NCBI GenBank assembly: GCA_016793165.1
Contig: JAEULA010000116.1
Coordinates: 54,037 to 118,036, forward strand
From: Alphaproteobacteria bacterium
GTDB taxonomy: Bacteria > Pseudomonadota > Alphaproteobacteria > CACIAM-22H2
Length of the DNA stretch: 64,000 bases
Reading direction: 5' to 3'
In this document: positions 9,070 through 17,722 of the stretch, one piece after another
Layout of the letters: every line of letters begins with the position of its first letter
How positions within the stretch are numbered: the stretch's first letter is position 1
Made by a program: the position numbers and the translations under genes
Notes under the pieces: model-generated
What the model saw: only the letters and a program-made list of their open reading frames with translations
Databases searched by the model: none
What the model was told of the DNA's origin: nothing

Positions 9070-10611
9070 TCAACGACCCGGATACGGCAGATAGTGGCGC
9101 CGCTCGACGTCGGGGAACTTGTCGCCGTGGCGCACGTAGCTGCGGCCCGACTCGGCGGGCGGCTCGAATTCCCAGGACTGGCGACGGCCCATGCCGAGCG
9201 CGCGACGCAGAAACCAGCGCACGCGGCGGCTCCCGGCGATGTCGACGGCGAGGCGGTCGAGATCCCATTGCGCGGCGACGACGTCGAGCAGACGCTTCAG
9301 CGTGTCGCCATGGGCCGTCGACCCGGCGAGGTCGCGCAGCTCGTCGGGATCGCGAGAGAGATCGAAGAGCATCGGCGGATAGGCCGGCGAAACGACGAGC
9401 TTGTAGGAATCCTCGCGCAGCATGATGCGCGGCGCCGGCGCGCCCTCGTCGAGATGTTCGGCGGCGGCGCGGTTCGGCCGCGGGAGCGCGCGCCCCTCCA
9501 GCGCCGGCAGCAGGCTGGCGCCGTCGAGCGGCGTGACCACCGCCTCGCGACCCATCCCGGCGAGATCGACGAGCGTGGGCAGGACGTCGACGAGGGTGGC
9601 GAGCTCGGTCCGCCGCGCGGGGCGAAATCGGCGCGGCGCGTGCACCAGCAGCGGGACGCGGATCGCAGGCTCGAAGAAGGTCTTCTTGAACCACTGGCCC
9701 CGCTCGCCGAGCATCTCGCCATGGTCCGACGTCAGCATGACGACGGTGTCGTCGGCGAGGCCGAGCGCCGAGAGCGTCGCCGTCAGCTCGCCGATGCGCG
9801 CGTCGAGCCAGCTGATCATGCCGTAGTAGCCGCGCCGCGCGCGGATCGTCGTCTCGACCGAGATCGCGCCGCGGTCTATGCCGTAGTGCTCGAACAGGAA
9901 GCGGGTATGCGGATCGCGGCCGGCCTCCGGGGGCATCGGCACCCTGGGCGCGTCGATCTCCGCGTCGTCGTAGAGATCCCAATAGGGCTGCGTGATGACG
10001 AACGGATCATGCGGCTGGGTGTAGGACACGGTAAGCAGGAACGGCCGGTCCCGGCCGTCGCGTGCCAGCTCGTGCAGCCGCCGCCGGGCGCGATGGTGGA
10101 CCTCGTCGTCGTGGTCGAGTTGCATCGACCAGGCGATCGGCCCGGAGTCGTTGACGATATCGACCCCGGAGACACCCGAGGATTCGTCGCCGTCGGTTCC
10201 GGCATCGTCGGGCCGCGGCGTCCAGCCGAAATCGGACGGATAGATCTCCGTCGTCAGCCGGTCCTCGAAGCCGTGCAGCTGATCGGGCCCCACGAAATGC
10301 ATCTTGCCCGAGAGGCACGTGTAGTAGCCGGCGGCGCGCAGGTAGTGCGCGAAGGTCGGGATCGCGGCGGGAAGCTCGGCGGCGTTGTCGAACGCGCCGA
10401 TGCGCGAAGGCAGCCTGCCGGTCATCAGCGCGAAACGCGCCGGCGCGCACAGCGGGAAATTGCTGTAGGCGTTCTCGAACACGACGCCTTCTCGGCCAAG
10501 GCGGTCGATGGCCGGCGTTCGGCACACGGCGTTGCCGTAGAGGCGCAGCGCCCGCGCCGACAACTGGTCGCATACGATCAGCAGGATGTTCGGTCGTCGC
10601 TGCGCGCTCAT
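9070..10611 (-). CDS. betC: Choline-sulfatase
   Basis: A 513-residue type I sulfatase that hydrolyses choline-O-sulfate to choline and sulfate. The formylglycine motif is CAPAR with C55, in the context NFPLCAPARFALMTGRLPSR, as in BetC. Metal-site residues include D15 in IVCDQ and the TSDHGEMLGE segment near 295. The C-terminal stretch with WEFEPP, YVRHGD and a terminal PYPGR matches the choline-sulfatase C-terminal domain, which supports BetC over other sulfatases. There is no signal peptide, so it is cytoplasmic. It diverges from an amino-acid-type ABC importer across 116 bp. No betA, betB or betI is visible in the window. Confidence 0.87.
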   Translation of the reverse strand: MSAQRRPNILLIVCDQLSARALRLYGNAVCRTPAIDRLGREGVVFENAYSNFPLCAPARFALMTGRLPSRIGAFDNAAELPAAIPTFAHYLRAAGYYTCLSGKMHFVGPDQLHGFEDRLTTEIYPSDFGWTPRPDDAGTDGDESSGVSGVDIVNDSGPIAWSMQLDHDDEVHHRARRRLHELARDGRDRPFLLTVSYTQPHDPFVITQPYWDLYDDAEIDAPRVPMPPEAGRDPHTRFLFEHYGIDRGAISVETTIRARRGYYGMISWLDARIGELTATLSALGLADDTVVMLTSDHGEMLGERGQWFKKTFFEPAIRVPLLVHAPRRFRPARRTELATLVDVLPTLVDLAGMGREAVVTPLDGASLLPALEGRALPRPNRAAAEHLDEGAPAPRIMLREDSYKLVVSPAYPPMLFDLSRDPDELRDLAGSTAHGDTLKRLLDVVAAQWDLDRLAVDIAGSRRVRWFLRRALGMGRRQSWEFEPPAESGRSYVRHGDKFPDVERRHYLPYPGR

Positions 10612-10636
10612 GGACTTTCTCCGGTTGGCGGAGCGC

Positions 10637-10679
10637 GATCATATTGGCTTGTGAGCCCCAAGCCGACGCTCCTATGATC
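10637..10679. promoter_or_regulatory. Nested inverted repeats between betC and the ABC importer
   Basis: The outer arms GATCATA (10637-10643) and TATGATC (10673-10679) are exact inverted copies. Inside them GGCTTG (10646-10651) and CAAGCC (10659-10664) form a second dyad with a 7-nt centre. The structure sits in the middle of the 116-bp divergent region, where an operator for both transcripts would be expected. No regulator gene is adjacent. Confidence 0.4.
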
Positions 10680-10727
10680 CTGAAGAAGCTCATCAAACTT
10701 GTTTGCAGGCACATCGGGGGACGGGAC

Positions 10728-11570
10728 ATGGACAGGATCACCATTTCGCGCCGCGTGGCGATGCTCGCCGGTCTCTCCGCCGCCGCGCTGGCGCCCGCGG
10801 TGCCGGCGCACGCCCAGGAAGCGTCGACGATGGAGGAGATCGCCAAACGCGGCTCGCTTCGCGTCGGGGTGGTCAACACCGCGCCGTGGTTCATCCAGGA
10901 TCCGCGCAGCAAGGAGTGGACCGGCACCGGTGTGAGCATCGGCAAGGCGATGGCGGAGGCGCTCGGCGTCAAGTTCGAGCCGGTCGAAGTGCAATGGGGC
11001 ACGGCGATCCCGGCGCTGCAGTCGAAGCGCATCGACATCATGTTCTTCCTCGACACCACGCCGGAACGCGCCAAGGCCGTGGATTTCCCGCTCGTGCCCG
11101 TCGTCGACATCGCGCTCGGCGTGCTGACCGAGGACGACATCAAGGCCGACAGCTGGGCCGACCTCAACGATCCAAAGATCACGGTTGCCGTGCCGCAGGG
11201 CACGTCGATGGACCGGCACGTCACCCGCACCCTGACGAAGGCCCAGATCCTGCGCTTCCCCTCCAACGCCGAGGCGGTCGCGGCCTTCCAGTCGAAGCGC
11301 GCCAATGTCGCTTCGATGTTCCTGCCGCCGCTCATCGTGCTGCAGCAGAAGGTCAACCGCGGGAAGATCGTCATTCCCAGGCCGTTGGTGGCCAGCGCCG
11401 CCGGCGCCGCGGTCCGGATCGAGCCCGACAAGCGGTTCCGCGACTGGGCCGGCGCCTCGATCTTCTTCTGGTACAACATCGGCCAGATCTCGACCTGGTA
11501 TCGCGAGACGCTGGAGTCCCAGGGCATCGATCCGGCCAAGGTGCCGAGCGTGCTGAAGGCCGAATGGTGA
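10728..11570 (+). CDS. Polar amino acid-type ABC transporter substrate-binding protein (family 3)
   Basis: A 280-residue periplasmic binding protein. A signal peptide covers about residues 1-28 and ends in AHAQ; ISRRVAML near the N-terminus could allow Tat export. The mature start RGSLRVGVVNTAPWF and the TGTGVSIGKAMAEALG segment are typical of family 3 (glutamine/ectoine/arginine type). ATG at 10728 follows a GGGGGA seven bases upstream. First gene of a four-gene importer operon. Its divergence from choline sulfatase suggests a ligand such as choline-O-sulfate or another sulfated or quaternary-amine compound (inference only). Confidence 0.9.
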   Translation: MDRITISRRVAMLAGLSAAALAPAVPAHAQEASTMEEIAKRGSLRVGVVNTAPWFIQDPRSKEWTGTGVSIGKAMAEALGVKFEPVEVQWGTAIPALQSKRIDIMFFLDTTPERAKAVDFPLVPVVDIALGVLTEDDIKADSWADLNDPKITVAVPQGTSMDRHVTRTLTKAQILRFPSNAEAVAAFQSKRANVASMFLPPLIVLQQKVNRGKIVIPRPLVASAAGAAVRIEPDKRFRDWAGASIFFWYNIGQISTWYRETLESQGIDPAKVPSVLKAEW

Positions 11571-11618
11571 GCCGCCCGCATCGCGCCTAGGGGACTGGCC
11601 GCCGCGCCAGGACGCCCG

Positions 11619-12296
11619 ATGTACCAATGGGACTTCTGGTCGGTATGGCGCGACGTCGACGTCCTGCTGCTCGGGCTTGCGAACACCCTCAAGGTCACCG
11701 GCCTGGCCCTGTGCTTCGGCGTGGCGCTCGGCCTGGTTCTCGCGCTCATGCGCCTCTCGCAGCATTTCGCGATCTCGGCGGTCGCAGGCCTGGTGATCGA
11801 GTTCTTCCGCACCACGCCGCCGCTCGTGCAGCTGTTCTGGTTCTTCTTCGCGCTGCCGATCCTGATCGACGTGTCGATGACGCCGTTCATCGCGGCCACC
11901 GTCACCTTCTCGATCCAGTCGTCGGCGTTCTTCGCGGAGGTTTTCCGCGCCGGCATCCGATCGATCGCGCGTGGGCAGTGGGATGCGGCGCGCGCGCTCG
12001 GCATGACCCGGTTGCAGCTGATGCGGCGCGTGGTGCTGCCGCAGGCCGTCAAGAGGATGATCCCCGCCTTCCTGGAGCGGGCGATCGAACTTCTGAAGAC
12101 CACGGCGCTGGTCTCGACCGTCTCCTATGCCGACCTGCTCTACCAGGCCAACGAGCTGGCGCAGAAGACCTTCCGCCCGCTCGAGGTCTTCACCGTCGCT
12201 GCGCTGCTCTATTTCCTCGCCATCTACCCCGTCAGCCTCGCCGTCCGCCAGCTCGAGCGCGTGCTCGCGCGCAGCGGCGAGACGACCACACACTAG
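11619..12296 (+). CDS. Polar amino acid ABC transporter permease (HisM/GlnP type), first subunit
   Basis: A 225-residue inner-membrane permease. The N-terminal signature LLLGLANTLKVTGLAL and the EFFRTTPPLVQLFWFFF segment are characteristic of the HisQ/HisM family. The cytoplasmic coupling loop is EVFRAGIRSIARGQWDAARALGM. About five membrane spans are visible. ATG at 11619 has AGGA seven bases upstream. It pairs with the next gene as a heterodimeric channel. Confidence 0.92.
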   Translation: MYQWDFWSVWRDVDVLLLGLANTLKVTGLALCFGVALGLVLALMRLSQHFAISAVAGLVIEFFRTTPPLVQLFWFFFALPILIDVSMTPFIAATVTFSIQSSAFFAEVFRAGIRSIARGQWDAARALGMTRLQLMRRVVLPQAVKRMIPAFLERAIELLKTTALVSTVSYADLLYQANELAQKTFRPLEVFTVAALLYFLAIYPVSLAVRQLERVLARSGETTTH

Positions 12297-12308
12297 GCGG
12301 TGCCGAAG

Positions 12309-12974
12309 ATGGGCCATGTCTGGGACTTCGGACCGGTTATCGAGAACTGGGACGTCCTCGTCGATGGGCTCAGGGGCACCTTGCTGCTTTTCGCCGTCTG
12401 CAGCGTGCTCGGTCTCGGTGGCGGCCTGCTGGTCGGGATGGCGCGCTATGCGCGCCGCCGGCTGCTTTCGCTGCCGGCGGCGGTCTTCGTGGAGATCTTC
12501 CGCAACACGCCGGTGCTGATCCAGATCGTATGGTTCTATTTCGCGTTTCCCATCGTCTCGCCGATCGAGATCGGGGCCTTCACGGCAGCTGTGATGGGGA
12601 TATCGCTCAATACGGCCGCGTTCTCGGCCGACATCTACCGGGCCGGGATACAGTCGATCGAACGCGGGCAATGGGACGGCGCGCGCGCGATCGGGATGAG
12701 CGCGGGCCAGGCGATGCGCCGCGTGATCCTGCCCCAGGCGATCAAGCGCATCCTGCCGGCGCTCACCAATCGAGGCATCGAGGTCCTCAAGATGTCGACG
12801 CTGGCCTCGGTCATCGCCTATGCCGAGACCATGCACCAGGCGAAGGCCTTGGCCGCGGTCAACTTCAACCCGATCGAGACCTATACCGCGGTCGCCCTGC
12901 TCTTCTTCGTCGTGCTCTTCCCGTTGGTGCAGTTGACCTACGCGCTCGAGCGTCGCTTCGGGCGAAGCGACTGA
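12309..12974 (+). CDS. Polar amino acid ABC transporter permease, second subunit
   Basis: A 221-residue permease paralogous to the preceding gene, with LVDGLRGTLLLF, VEIFRNTPVLIQIVWFYF and the coupling loop RAGIQSIERGQWDGARAIGM. ATG at 12309 is chosen because AGGCGG ends eight bases upstream; an in-frame GTG at 12300 would sit directly on that element. It starts 12 bp after the first permease stops and is followed 7 bp later by the ATPase gene, so the operon is compact. Confidence 0.9.
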   Translation: MGHVWDFGPVIENWDVLVDGLRGTLLLFAVCSVLGLGGGLLVGMARYARRRLLSLPAAVFVEIFRNTPVLIQIVWFYFAFPIVSPIEIGAFTAAVMGISLNTAAFSADIYRAGIQSIERGQWDGARAIGMSAGQAMRRVILPQAIKRILPALTNRGIEVLKMSTLASVIAYAETMHQAKALAAVNFNPIETYTAVALLFFVVLFPLVQLTYALERRFGRSD

Positions 12975-12981
12975 GGCTGCC

Positions 12982-13764
12982 ATGACCGAAGAGATCCTGC
13001 GGCTCGAGGGCCTGCGCAAGAGCTTCGGCAGCGCCGAGATCCTGCGCGGCATCGACCTTTCGGTCGGCAGGGGCGAGACGATCGTCGTCATCGGCGCGAG
13101 CGGATCCGGCAAGAGCACGCTGCTGCGCTGCGTGAACTTCCTCGAGCTGCCGAGCGCCGGACGAATCCAGTTCGAGGGCCGGCCGATCGGGCAGGAGGGG
13201 CCCGGCGGCGCGGTGCGCTATGTCGAGAGCGAGCTCTGCCGGGTGCGGGCGCGCATCGGGATGGTGTTCCAGCAGTTCAACCTGTTTCCGCACATGACGG
13301 CGATCGAGAACGTCATGGAAGGCCCGGTGACGGTGCTGGACCGTCCGCGCCCGCAGGCCCGGACGCAGGCGCTGGCATTGCTCGACAAGGTCGGGCTCGC
13401 GGACAAGGCGGACAGCTATCCGTCCCGGCTCTCCGGCGGCCAGCAGCAGCGGGTCGCGATCGCGCGTGCGCTGGCGATGGAGCCGGTGGTGATGCTCTTC
13501 GACGAGGCGACGTCGGCGCTCGACCCGGAGCTGGTCGGCGAGGTGCTGCGCACCATGCTGGCGCTCAGCGAGGAGGGAATGACGATGATGATCGTCACCC
13601 ACGAGCTCGGCTTCGCGTACCACGTCGCCGACCGCGTGCTGTTCCTCCACGAAGGCCTGATCCACGAGCAGGGGACGCCGCGCGACGTGCTGCTCAATCC
13701 GCGGCAGGCCCGCACCCGCGAGTTCCTCGACGGCCACGGGCAGTTCCGCCTGCCCGGGTCTTGA
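12982..13764 (+). CDS. Polar amino acid ABC transporter ATP-binding protein (GlnQ type)
   Basis: A 260-residue ATPase. Walker A is GASGSGKST near residue 38, the Q-loop is in VFQQFNLFPHMT, the signature is LSGGQQQRVAIARAL and Walker B is VMLFDEATSALDPE. The 20-residue insertion with RPIGQEGPGG before the Q-loop is common in this amino-acid subfamily. Last gene of the four-gene importer operon; a GC-rich hairpin follows directly. Confidence 0.93.
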   Translation: MTEEILRLEGLRKSFGSAEILRGIDLSVGRGETIVVIGASGSGKSTLLRCVNFLELPSAGRIQFEGRPIGQEGPGGAVRYVESELCRVRARIGMVFQQFNLFPHMTAIENVMEGPVTVLDRPRPQARTQALALLDKVGLADKADSYPSRLSGGQQQRVAIARALAMEPVVMLFDEATSALDPELVGEVLRTMLALSEEGMTMMIVTHELGFAYHVADRVLFLHEGLIHEQGTPRDVLLNPRQARTREFLDGHGQFRLPGS

Positions 13765-14203
13765 GGCATCCACGCCGGGATCGGCGTGGAGAGCGGCCGC
13801 CATGACGGCGTGGTGGCGCATCGCCAAGCCGCCCGGATCCGGCGTCGCAACCCGCGGCCGATCGTGATGGCTGCGAGCGGCAAGGCGATGATCCAGTTCG
13901 CCCACGCGGACGGGCACTGGCGCGGCTGAAACTCGCACGGCCACGCGTCACCCTTCCGGATCATGACCGGCGCCTGCCGATGGTGGCATGACACCTCGGC
14001 TGACGCGGCGACCGGCGAGTCGCGCGTCGGCGGCGAGTGACGGTCCGCACAGATGCATCGCAATTCGATGCAATTTTCCGATGCTTTCTGTGGTCCCGGT
14101 CACATCGCCTGAACGCGATCCGGGGCATGCTCCCACTCATGAACGGCGGTCCAAGGGGATCGCCGGCGCGGGCGGGACGAGCCCGCCGACGAGGGAGACG
14201 ACG
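13765..14203. other. Intergenic region, 439 bp
   Basis: It holds the hairpin described separately and, at the right end, the GAGGGAG ribosome-binding site of the small secreted protein. Reading frames on both strands here are short or lack family-like features. Around 14060-14100 the sequence becomes less GC-rich, a plausible promoter zone for the 14204 gene. I see nothing else in it. Confidence 0.4.
13769..13790 (+). terminator. Hairpin after the amino-acid importer operon
   Basis: TCCACGCCG (13769-13777) and CGGCGTGGA (13782-13790) form a perfect 9-bp stem with a 4-nt loop, starting 5 bases after the ATPase stop. There is no U-tract, so it may act as a mRNA 3' stabiliser or as a Rho-dependent end rather than as a classical intrinsic terminator. 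Confidence 0.4.
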
Positions 14204-14503
14204 ATGCGTGCCCTGTTCCTCACCGCGAGTTCCCTGGCCCTGCTGGCCGCGACGGCCACCGCGGGCGTCAACGTCGAGCACGGCATGGCCTACGAGGAGA
14301 CGTTCCTCGAGGCCTGTGCCGAGGGCGCCACTGCGCGCACGTGCCGCTGCGTGATGGAGCGCGTCGAAGAGAAGATCAGCTTCGTGGCCTTCGCCGAGGA
14401 GGTCGACCGCCACGGGTTGCGGATCATGACCGCCAACTCGATCGCCCCGGCGATCGAAAGCGCCCAGCGCTTCTGCAACGCCCAGGCGGCTGCAGTGAAC
14501 TAG
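14204..14503 (+). CDS. Small secreted cysteine-containing protein, unknown function
   Basis: A 99-residue protein with a clean Sec signal peptide (about 1-20, ending ATA) and a mature part of about 79 residues carrying four cysteines (EACAEG, TCRCVME, RFCNAQ), probably two disulfides in the periplasm. ATG at 14204 follows GAGGGAG by 6 bases. I do not recognise the family. It is a single-gene unit closed by a strong terminator. Confidence 0.7.
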   Translation: MRALFLTASSLALLAATATAGVNVEHGMAYEETFLEACAEGATARTCRCVMERVEEKISFVAFAEEVDRHGLRIMTANSIAPAIESAQRFCNAQAAAVN

Positions 14504-14541
14504 GATCCGTCCCTCCAGACGGTTTCCGCTCCGACGAGGTC

Positions 14542-14579
14542 GACGGCCCGGCTCCCCAAGCCGGGCCGTCGGTCTTTTT
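14542..14579 (+). terminator. Intrinsic terminator after the small secreted protein
   Basis: A perfect 12-bp stem, GACGGCCCGGCT (14542-14553) with AGCCGGGCCGTC (14559-14570), and a 5-nt loop, followed by GGTCTTTTT. It lies about 40 bases after the stop codon. Confidence 0.9.
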
Positions 14580-14674
14580 GGCTCCCGGCACGCCGGCGCC
14601 TCATTGCGCTGAGCGATATCGAACAACCTTACAAAGTTGAGGCCCAATCCTCGTAACGCGCTGAAAAACAAGCG

Positions 14675-14689
14675 TGGCATCGGTCTTGC
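14675..14689 (+). promoter_or_regulatory. Sigma-54-type -24/-12 promoter for the lectin-like PEP-CTERM gene
   Basis: TGGCAT-CGGTC-TTGC matches the RpoN consensus TGGCAC-N5-TTGC at 14 of 15 positions (N counted as matching), with the essential GG and GC doublets correctly spaced. The last C lies 44 bases before the ATG at 14733, predicting a leader of about 32 nt. PEP-CTERM genes in other bacteria have been reported to be associated with RpoN and the PrsK/PrsR two-component system. A second PEP-CTERM gene here (32373, minus strand) has the same element at the same 44-base distance. Confidence 0.75.
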
Positions 14690-14732
14690 TTCGTCCCCGA
14701 CGACCACCAACAGCATTCATTCGGAGACGAAA

Positions 14733-15575
14733 ATGAAGACTTGGCTTGCCGGCATGATCGGCGTCTCGGCCATTGCGATGGCCGGGGCGGCCGGTGCGAC
14801 TACGATCACCTTCGCCGACTTCTCCTCCACGGGCGGCCTGCAACTCAACGGCGCAGCCGCCGTTGCGACGGACGCGTCCAGCCGGCAGGTCCTGCGTCTG
14901 ACGAACAACCTGAGCCAGGCCGGCAGCGCGTTCAGCACGACGGCGATCAGCCTTGCCGCCGACGCCTCCTTCAGCGCGAAGTTCGCCTTCAACATCAACA
15001 ATCCGATCAACGGCGGCGCCGACGGCATCGTCTTCGTCGTCCAGACCGTGGCCAACAACGTCGGCGGCTTCGGCGGCGGCATCGGCTACACCGGGATCGC
15101 CAAGAGCGTCGGGATCGAGATCGACAACTGGCCCAACGGTTCCGGCTTCGGCGACCCGGACGACAATCACGTCGCGGTCAATACCGGCGGCCTGCTCAAC
15201 GCCATCGGCGACGCCGTGAGCGTGCCGAAGGCGACGATCGACTTCGACAGCTCCGGCGACGTGTTCGCCTGGGTCGACTACAACGGCGCAACCGATCTGC
15301 TCGAGATGCGCCTCGCCACGTCGGATTCGCGGCCGGCGACGGCACTGATCGCGCGCACCGTAGATCTCGCGGCGGTGCTCGAGACCACGGACGCCTTCGT
15401 CGGCTTCACGTCCGGCACCGGGTCCGCGGGCGCGAACCACGACATCCTCTCGTTCGAGTTCCGCGACACCTTCGCCCCGGTCGATGTCGACCCGCCGACG
15501 GGCGTGCCGGCGCCGGCATCGCTGGCGCTGCTCGGTTCGGCGATCGCCGCGCTGGGGCTGCGCCGTCGCAGCTGA
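14733..15575 (+). CDS. PEP-CTERM sorted exported protein with L-type lectin-like domain
   Basis: A 280-residue exported protein. The signal peptide covers about 1-23 (MKTWLAGMIGV to AGA). The mature beta-rich domain has features of L-type lectin-like folds: GGADGIVFVVQ, GYTGIAKSVGIEIDNW and FVGFTSGTGSAGANHDILSFEF. The C-terminus is the sorting tail: VPAPA, a hydrophobic stretch and the basic end GLRRRS, cleaved by exosortase in this family. GGAGA sits six bases before the ATG. It is preceded by a sigma-54-type promoter and followed by a bidirectional terminator. Confidence 0.9.
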   Translation: MKTWLAGMIGVSAIAMAGAAGATTITFADFSSTGGLQLNGAAAVATDASSRQVLRLTNNLSQAGSAFSTTAISLAADASFSAKFAFNINNPINGGADGIVFVVQTVANNVGGFGGGIGYTGIAKSVGIEIDNWPNGSGFGDPDDNHVAVNTGGLLNAIGDAVSVPKATIDFDSSGDVFAWVDYNGATDLLEMRLATSDSRPATALIARTVDLAAVLETTDAFVGFTSGTGSAGANHDILSFEFRDTFAPVDVDPPTGVPAPASLALLGSAIAALGLRRRS

Positions 15576-15596
15576 GCCGCGAACGGACGCACGGAA

Positions 15597-15629
15597 AAGG
15601 CGCCGCGGTCCGACCGCGGCGCCTTTTTT
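15597..15629. terminator. Bidirectional intrinsic terminator between convergent genes
   Basis: A 13-bp perfect stem, AAGGCGCCGCGGT (15597-15609) with ACCGCGGCGCCTT (15613-15625), and a 3-nt loop. A run of six T follows on the plus strand. An A-run before the left arm gives a short U-tract for the minus strand. It serves the lectin-like PEP-CTERM gene and the convergent ABC ATPase. Confidence 0.88.
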
Positions 15630-15666
15630 CTTGCCGTGACCGTGCCCGTGCCGCGCGGCGAGCGCT

Positions 15667-16755
15667 TCAGTCCTCGGCCACCCGGATCGAGTCGTCGCCG
15701 TCCCAGCTCAGCCACACCCGCGAATCGGCCTGCAGGGGGATCGCCGACTTCCAGGCCGGGTGCGTCGCCACGAGCTCTCCCACGCCCTCGACGCGGATGC
15801 GGAACTGGATGTCGGCGCCGAAGAAGCTCCAGGTGACGATCCGTCCCGGTACGCGGTTGGTGCGGTCCCCCGGCGACTCCTGCGAGACCCGGATCTTCTC
15901 CGGCCGGATCGCGATCAATGCGGCGGCGCCGACCGTCTCGCCGCCGCCGACCTGGCCGAAGCGATGGCCGCCGCAGGCGTAGACGAACCCCGCTCCATCG
16001 GCGTGCTCGACGACGCCGGCGATGAAATTGCTCTTGCCGAGGAAGTCGGCGACGAACCGCGACCGCGGCCGGTCGTAGAGATCGCCGGGGCCGCCCGATT
16101 GGACGATCCGTCCGTCGCGCAGGATCGCGATCTCGTCGGACATGGACAGCGCCTCGTCCTGGTCGTGCGTGACGTAGATGAACGTCAGGCCGACGCGCTG
16201 ATGCAGCGCCTTCAGCTCCCATTGCAGCTCGGCCCGGAGCTTCTTGTCGAGCGCGGACAGCGGCTCGTCGAGCAGCAGCAGCTCGGGCTCGAAGACCAGC
16301 GCGCGCGCGAGCGCGACGCGCTGCTGCTGGCCGCCGGAAAGCTGGCGCGGCAGGCGCTCGCCGAGCGCGCCGAGCTGGACCATGTCGAGCGCGCGCTTGA
16401 CGCGCCGGGCGGTGTCCGTCGCCGGAATCCCGCGCACCCGCAGCGGGAAGGCCACGTTCTCCGACACGGTCAGGTGCGGAAACAGGGCATAGCCCTGGAA
16501 CACCATGCCAAAATTCCGCTTCTCCGGCGGCAGATGCGTGATGTCGCGCTCGCCGATCAGGATCCGGCCGGCGCTCGGCTCGACGAAGCCCGCGATCGAC
16601 ATGAGGACGGTGGTCTTGCCCGAGCCCGACGGACCCAGCAGCGTCACGAAGCGCCCGCGCTCCACCGTGAAGGAGACGTCGTCGACCGCCGCGACGCTGC
16701 CGTAGCGCTTCACCAGATTGCGGATGTGAAGGGTCTTGGCGTTGTCCGCGAGCAT
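15667..16755 (-). CDS. ABC transporter ATP-binding protein (spermidine/putrescine/sugar CUT1 type)
   Basis: A 362-residue ATPase. Walker A is GPSGSGKTT near residue 42, the Q-loop MVFQGYALFPHLTV, the signature LSGGQQQRVALARAL and Walker B LLLLDEPLSALD. A C-terminal TOBE/OB domain (about 240-362) contains AIRPEKIRVS, as in PotA, UgpC and MalK. It follows the class II aldolase gene after 5 bp in the same operon. The rightward operon 17723-21728 has a binding protein and two permeases but no ATPase, so this gene very probably powers that importer across the divergon. Confidence 0.92.
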   Translation of the reverse strand: MLADNAKTLHIRNLVKRYGSVAAVDDVSFTVERGRFVTLLGPSGSGKTTVLMSIAGFVEPSAGRILIGERDITHLPPEKRNFGMVFQGYALFPHLTVSENVAFPLRVRGIPATDTARRVKRALDMVQLGALGERLPRQLSGGQQQRVALARALVFEPELLLLDEPLSALDKKLRAELQWELKALHQRVGLTFIYVTHDQDEALSMSDEIAILRDGRIVQSGGPGDLYDRPRSRFVADFLGKSNFIAGVVEHADGAGFVYACGGHRFGQVGGGETVGAAALIAIRPEKIRVSQESPGDRTNRVPGRIVTWSFFGADIQFRIRVEGVGELVATHPAWKSAIPLQADSRVWLSWDGDDSIRVAED

Positions 16756-16760
16756 CGGAG

Positions 16761-17531
16761 TCAATCGCGATAGGACGGGTCGACGCGATCGAGCTTGCGC
16801 AGCATCGCCTGCCACATCCGCTCGCCCTTGCCGGCGCCGATGTCGAACTGCCGGGCGGTGTGCTCCGCGAGATTGGGGCCGACGAGGCGAAGCTTGTCGC
16901 CGGTCGACTGCGCGGCGACCTGAACGCGGCAGGACTGTTCGAGGTAGAACATGAAGTAGAACGCCTCGGCGACGGTGCGGCCGACGGTCAGCAGGCCGTG
17001 ATTGCGCAGGATCATCGCCGGATGACGGCCGAGATCGCGCACCAGCCGCTCGCGCTCCGACAGGTCGGTCGCGATGCCCTCGTAGTCGTGGTAGGCGAGC
17101 CGGTCGTGGAATTCGAGCGCGAATTGGCTGATCGGCAGCAGTCCGCGCTCGGTCGCGGCAACGGCCATGCCCGCCTGCGTGTGCGTGTGCACGACGCAGG
17201 TCACATCCGGACGCGCGGCGTGGACCGCGGAGTGGATGACGAAGCCCGGCGGATTCACCGGCCAGGGGCTGTCCTCGACCTTGCGCCCGTCGAGGTCGAT
17301 CTTCACCAGCGACGATGCGGTGACTTCGTCGAAGCCGAGGCCGTAGGGATTGATCAGGAAGTGATGCGCCGGGCCCGGCAGCCGCGCGGTGATGTGGGTG
17401 TAAATGGTGTCGTCCATCCCGTGGAGGGCGACGAGCCTGTAGGCGGCGGCCAGCTCGACGCGGAGCTCGCGCTCGGTCTTCGGCAGACGCTCGGCGAGCG
17501 GCGGCGCAAGGCTGTGCACATCGATCGTCAC
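16761..17531 (-). CDS. Class II aldolase/adducin family protein
   Basis: A 256-residue member of the fuculose-1-phosphate aldolase/adducin fold. Zn-site histidines are visible in VVHTHTQAG near 120 and in LRNHGLLTVG near 190. YTHITARLPGPAHHFLINPYGL near 55 and the final tyrosine-containing segment fit the subfamily of non-sugar class II aldolases. The start is GTG at 17531 with GGGAG six bases upstream. It is the first gene of the leftward arm of the divergon, suggesting breakdown of the imported compound (inference). Confidence 0.88.
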   Translation of the reverse strand: MTIDVHSLAPPLAERLPKTERELRVELAAAYRLVALHGMDDTIYTHITARLPGPAHHFLINPYGLGFDEVTASSLVKIDLDGRKVEDSPWPVNPPGFVIHSAVHAARPDVTCVVHTHTQAGMAVAATERGLLPISQFALEFHDRLAYHDYEGIATDLSERERLVRDLGRHPAMILRNHGLLTVGRTVAEAFYFMFYLEQSCRVQVAAQSTGDKLRLVGPNLAEHTARQFDIGAGKGERMWQAMLRKLDRVDPSYRD

Positions 17532-17722
17532 GTCGGACTCCCGGTTCGGCGACGAGACTAAGCAGCCGGTCGCGCGGCGGTCCAGTCGCCCGTGCCCGGC
17601 GCGGCGTCGATATGGCCCATTGCGCCGCCGCGTCCGATGATCTCTGATGTGACAATTCAACAGAAGTCGACGGGACAACCGATCGGCGGCGGTCTCGGGG
17701 ACGCAACAGCGAGGGGGACACC

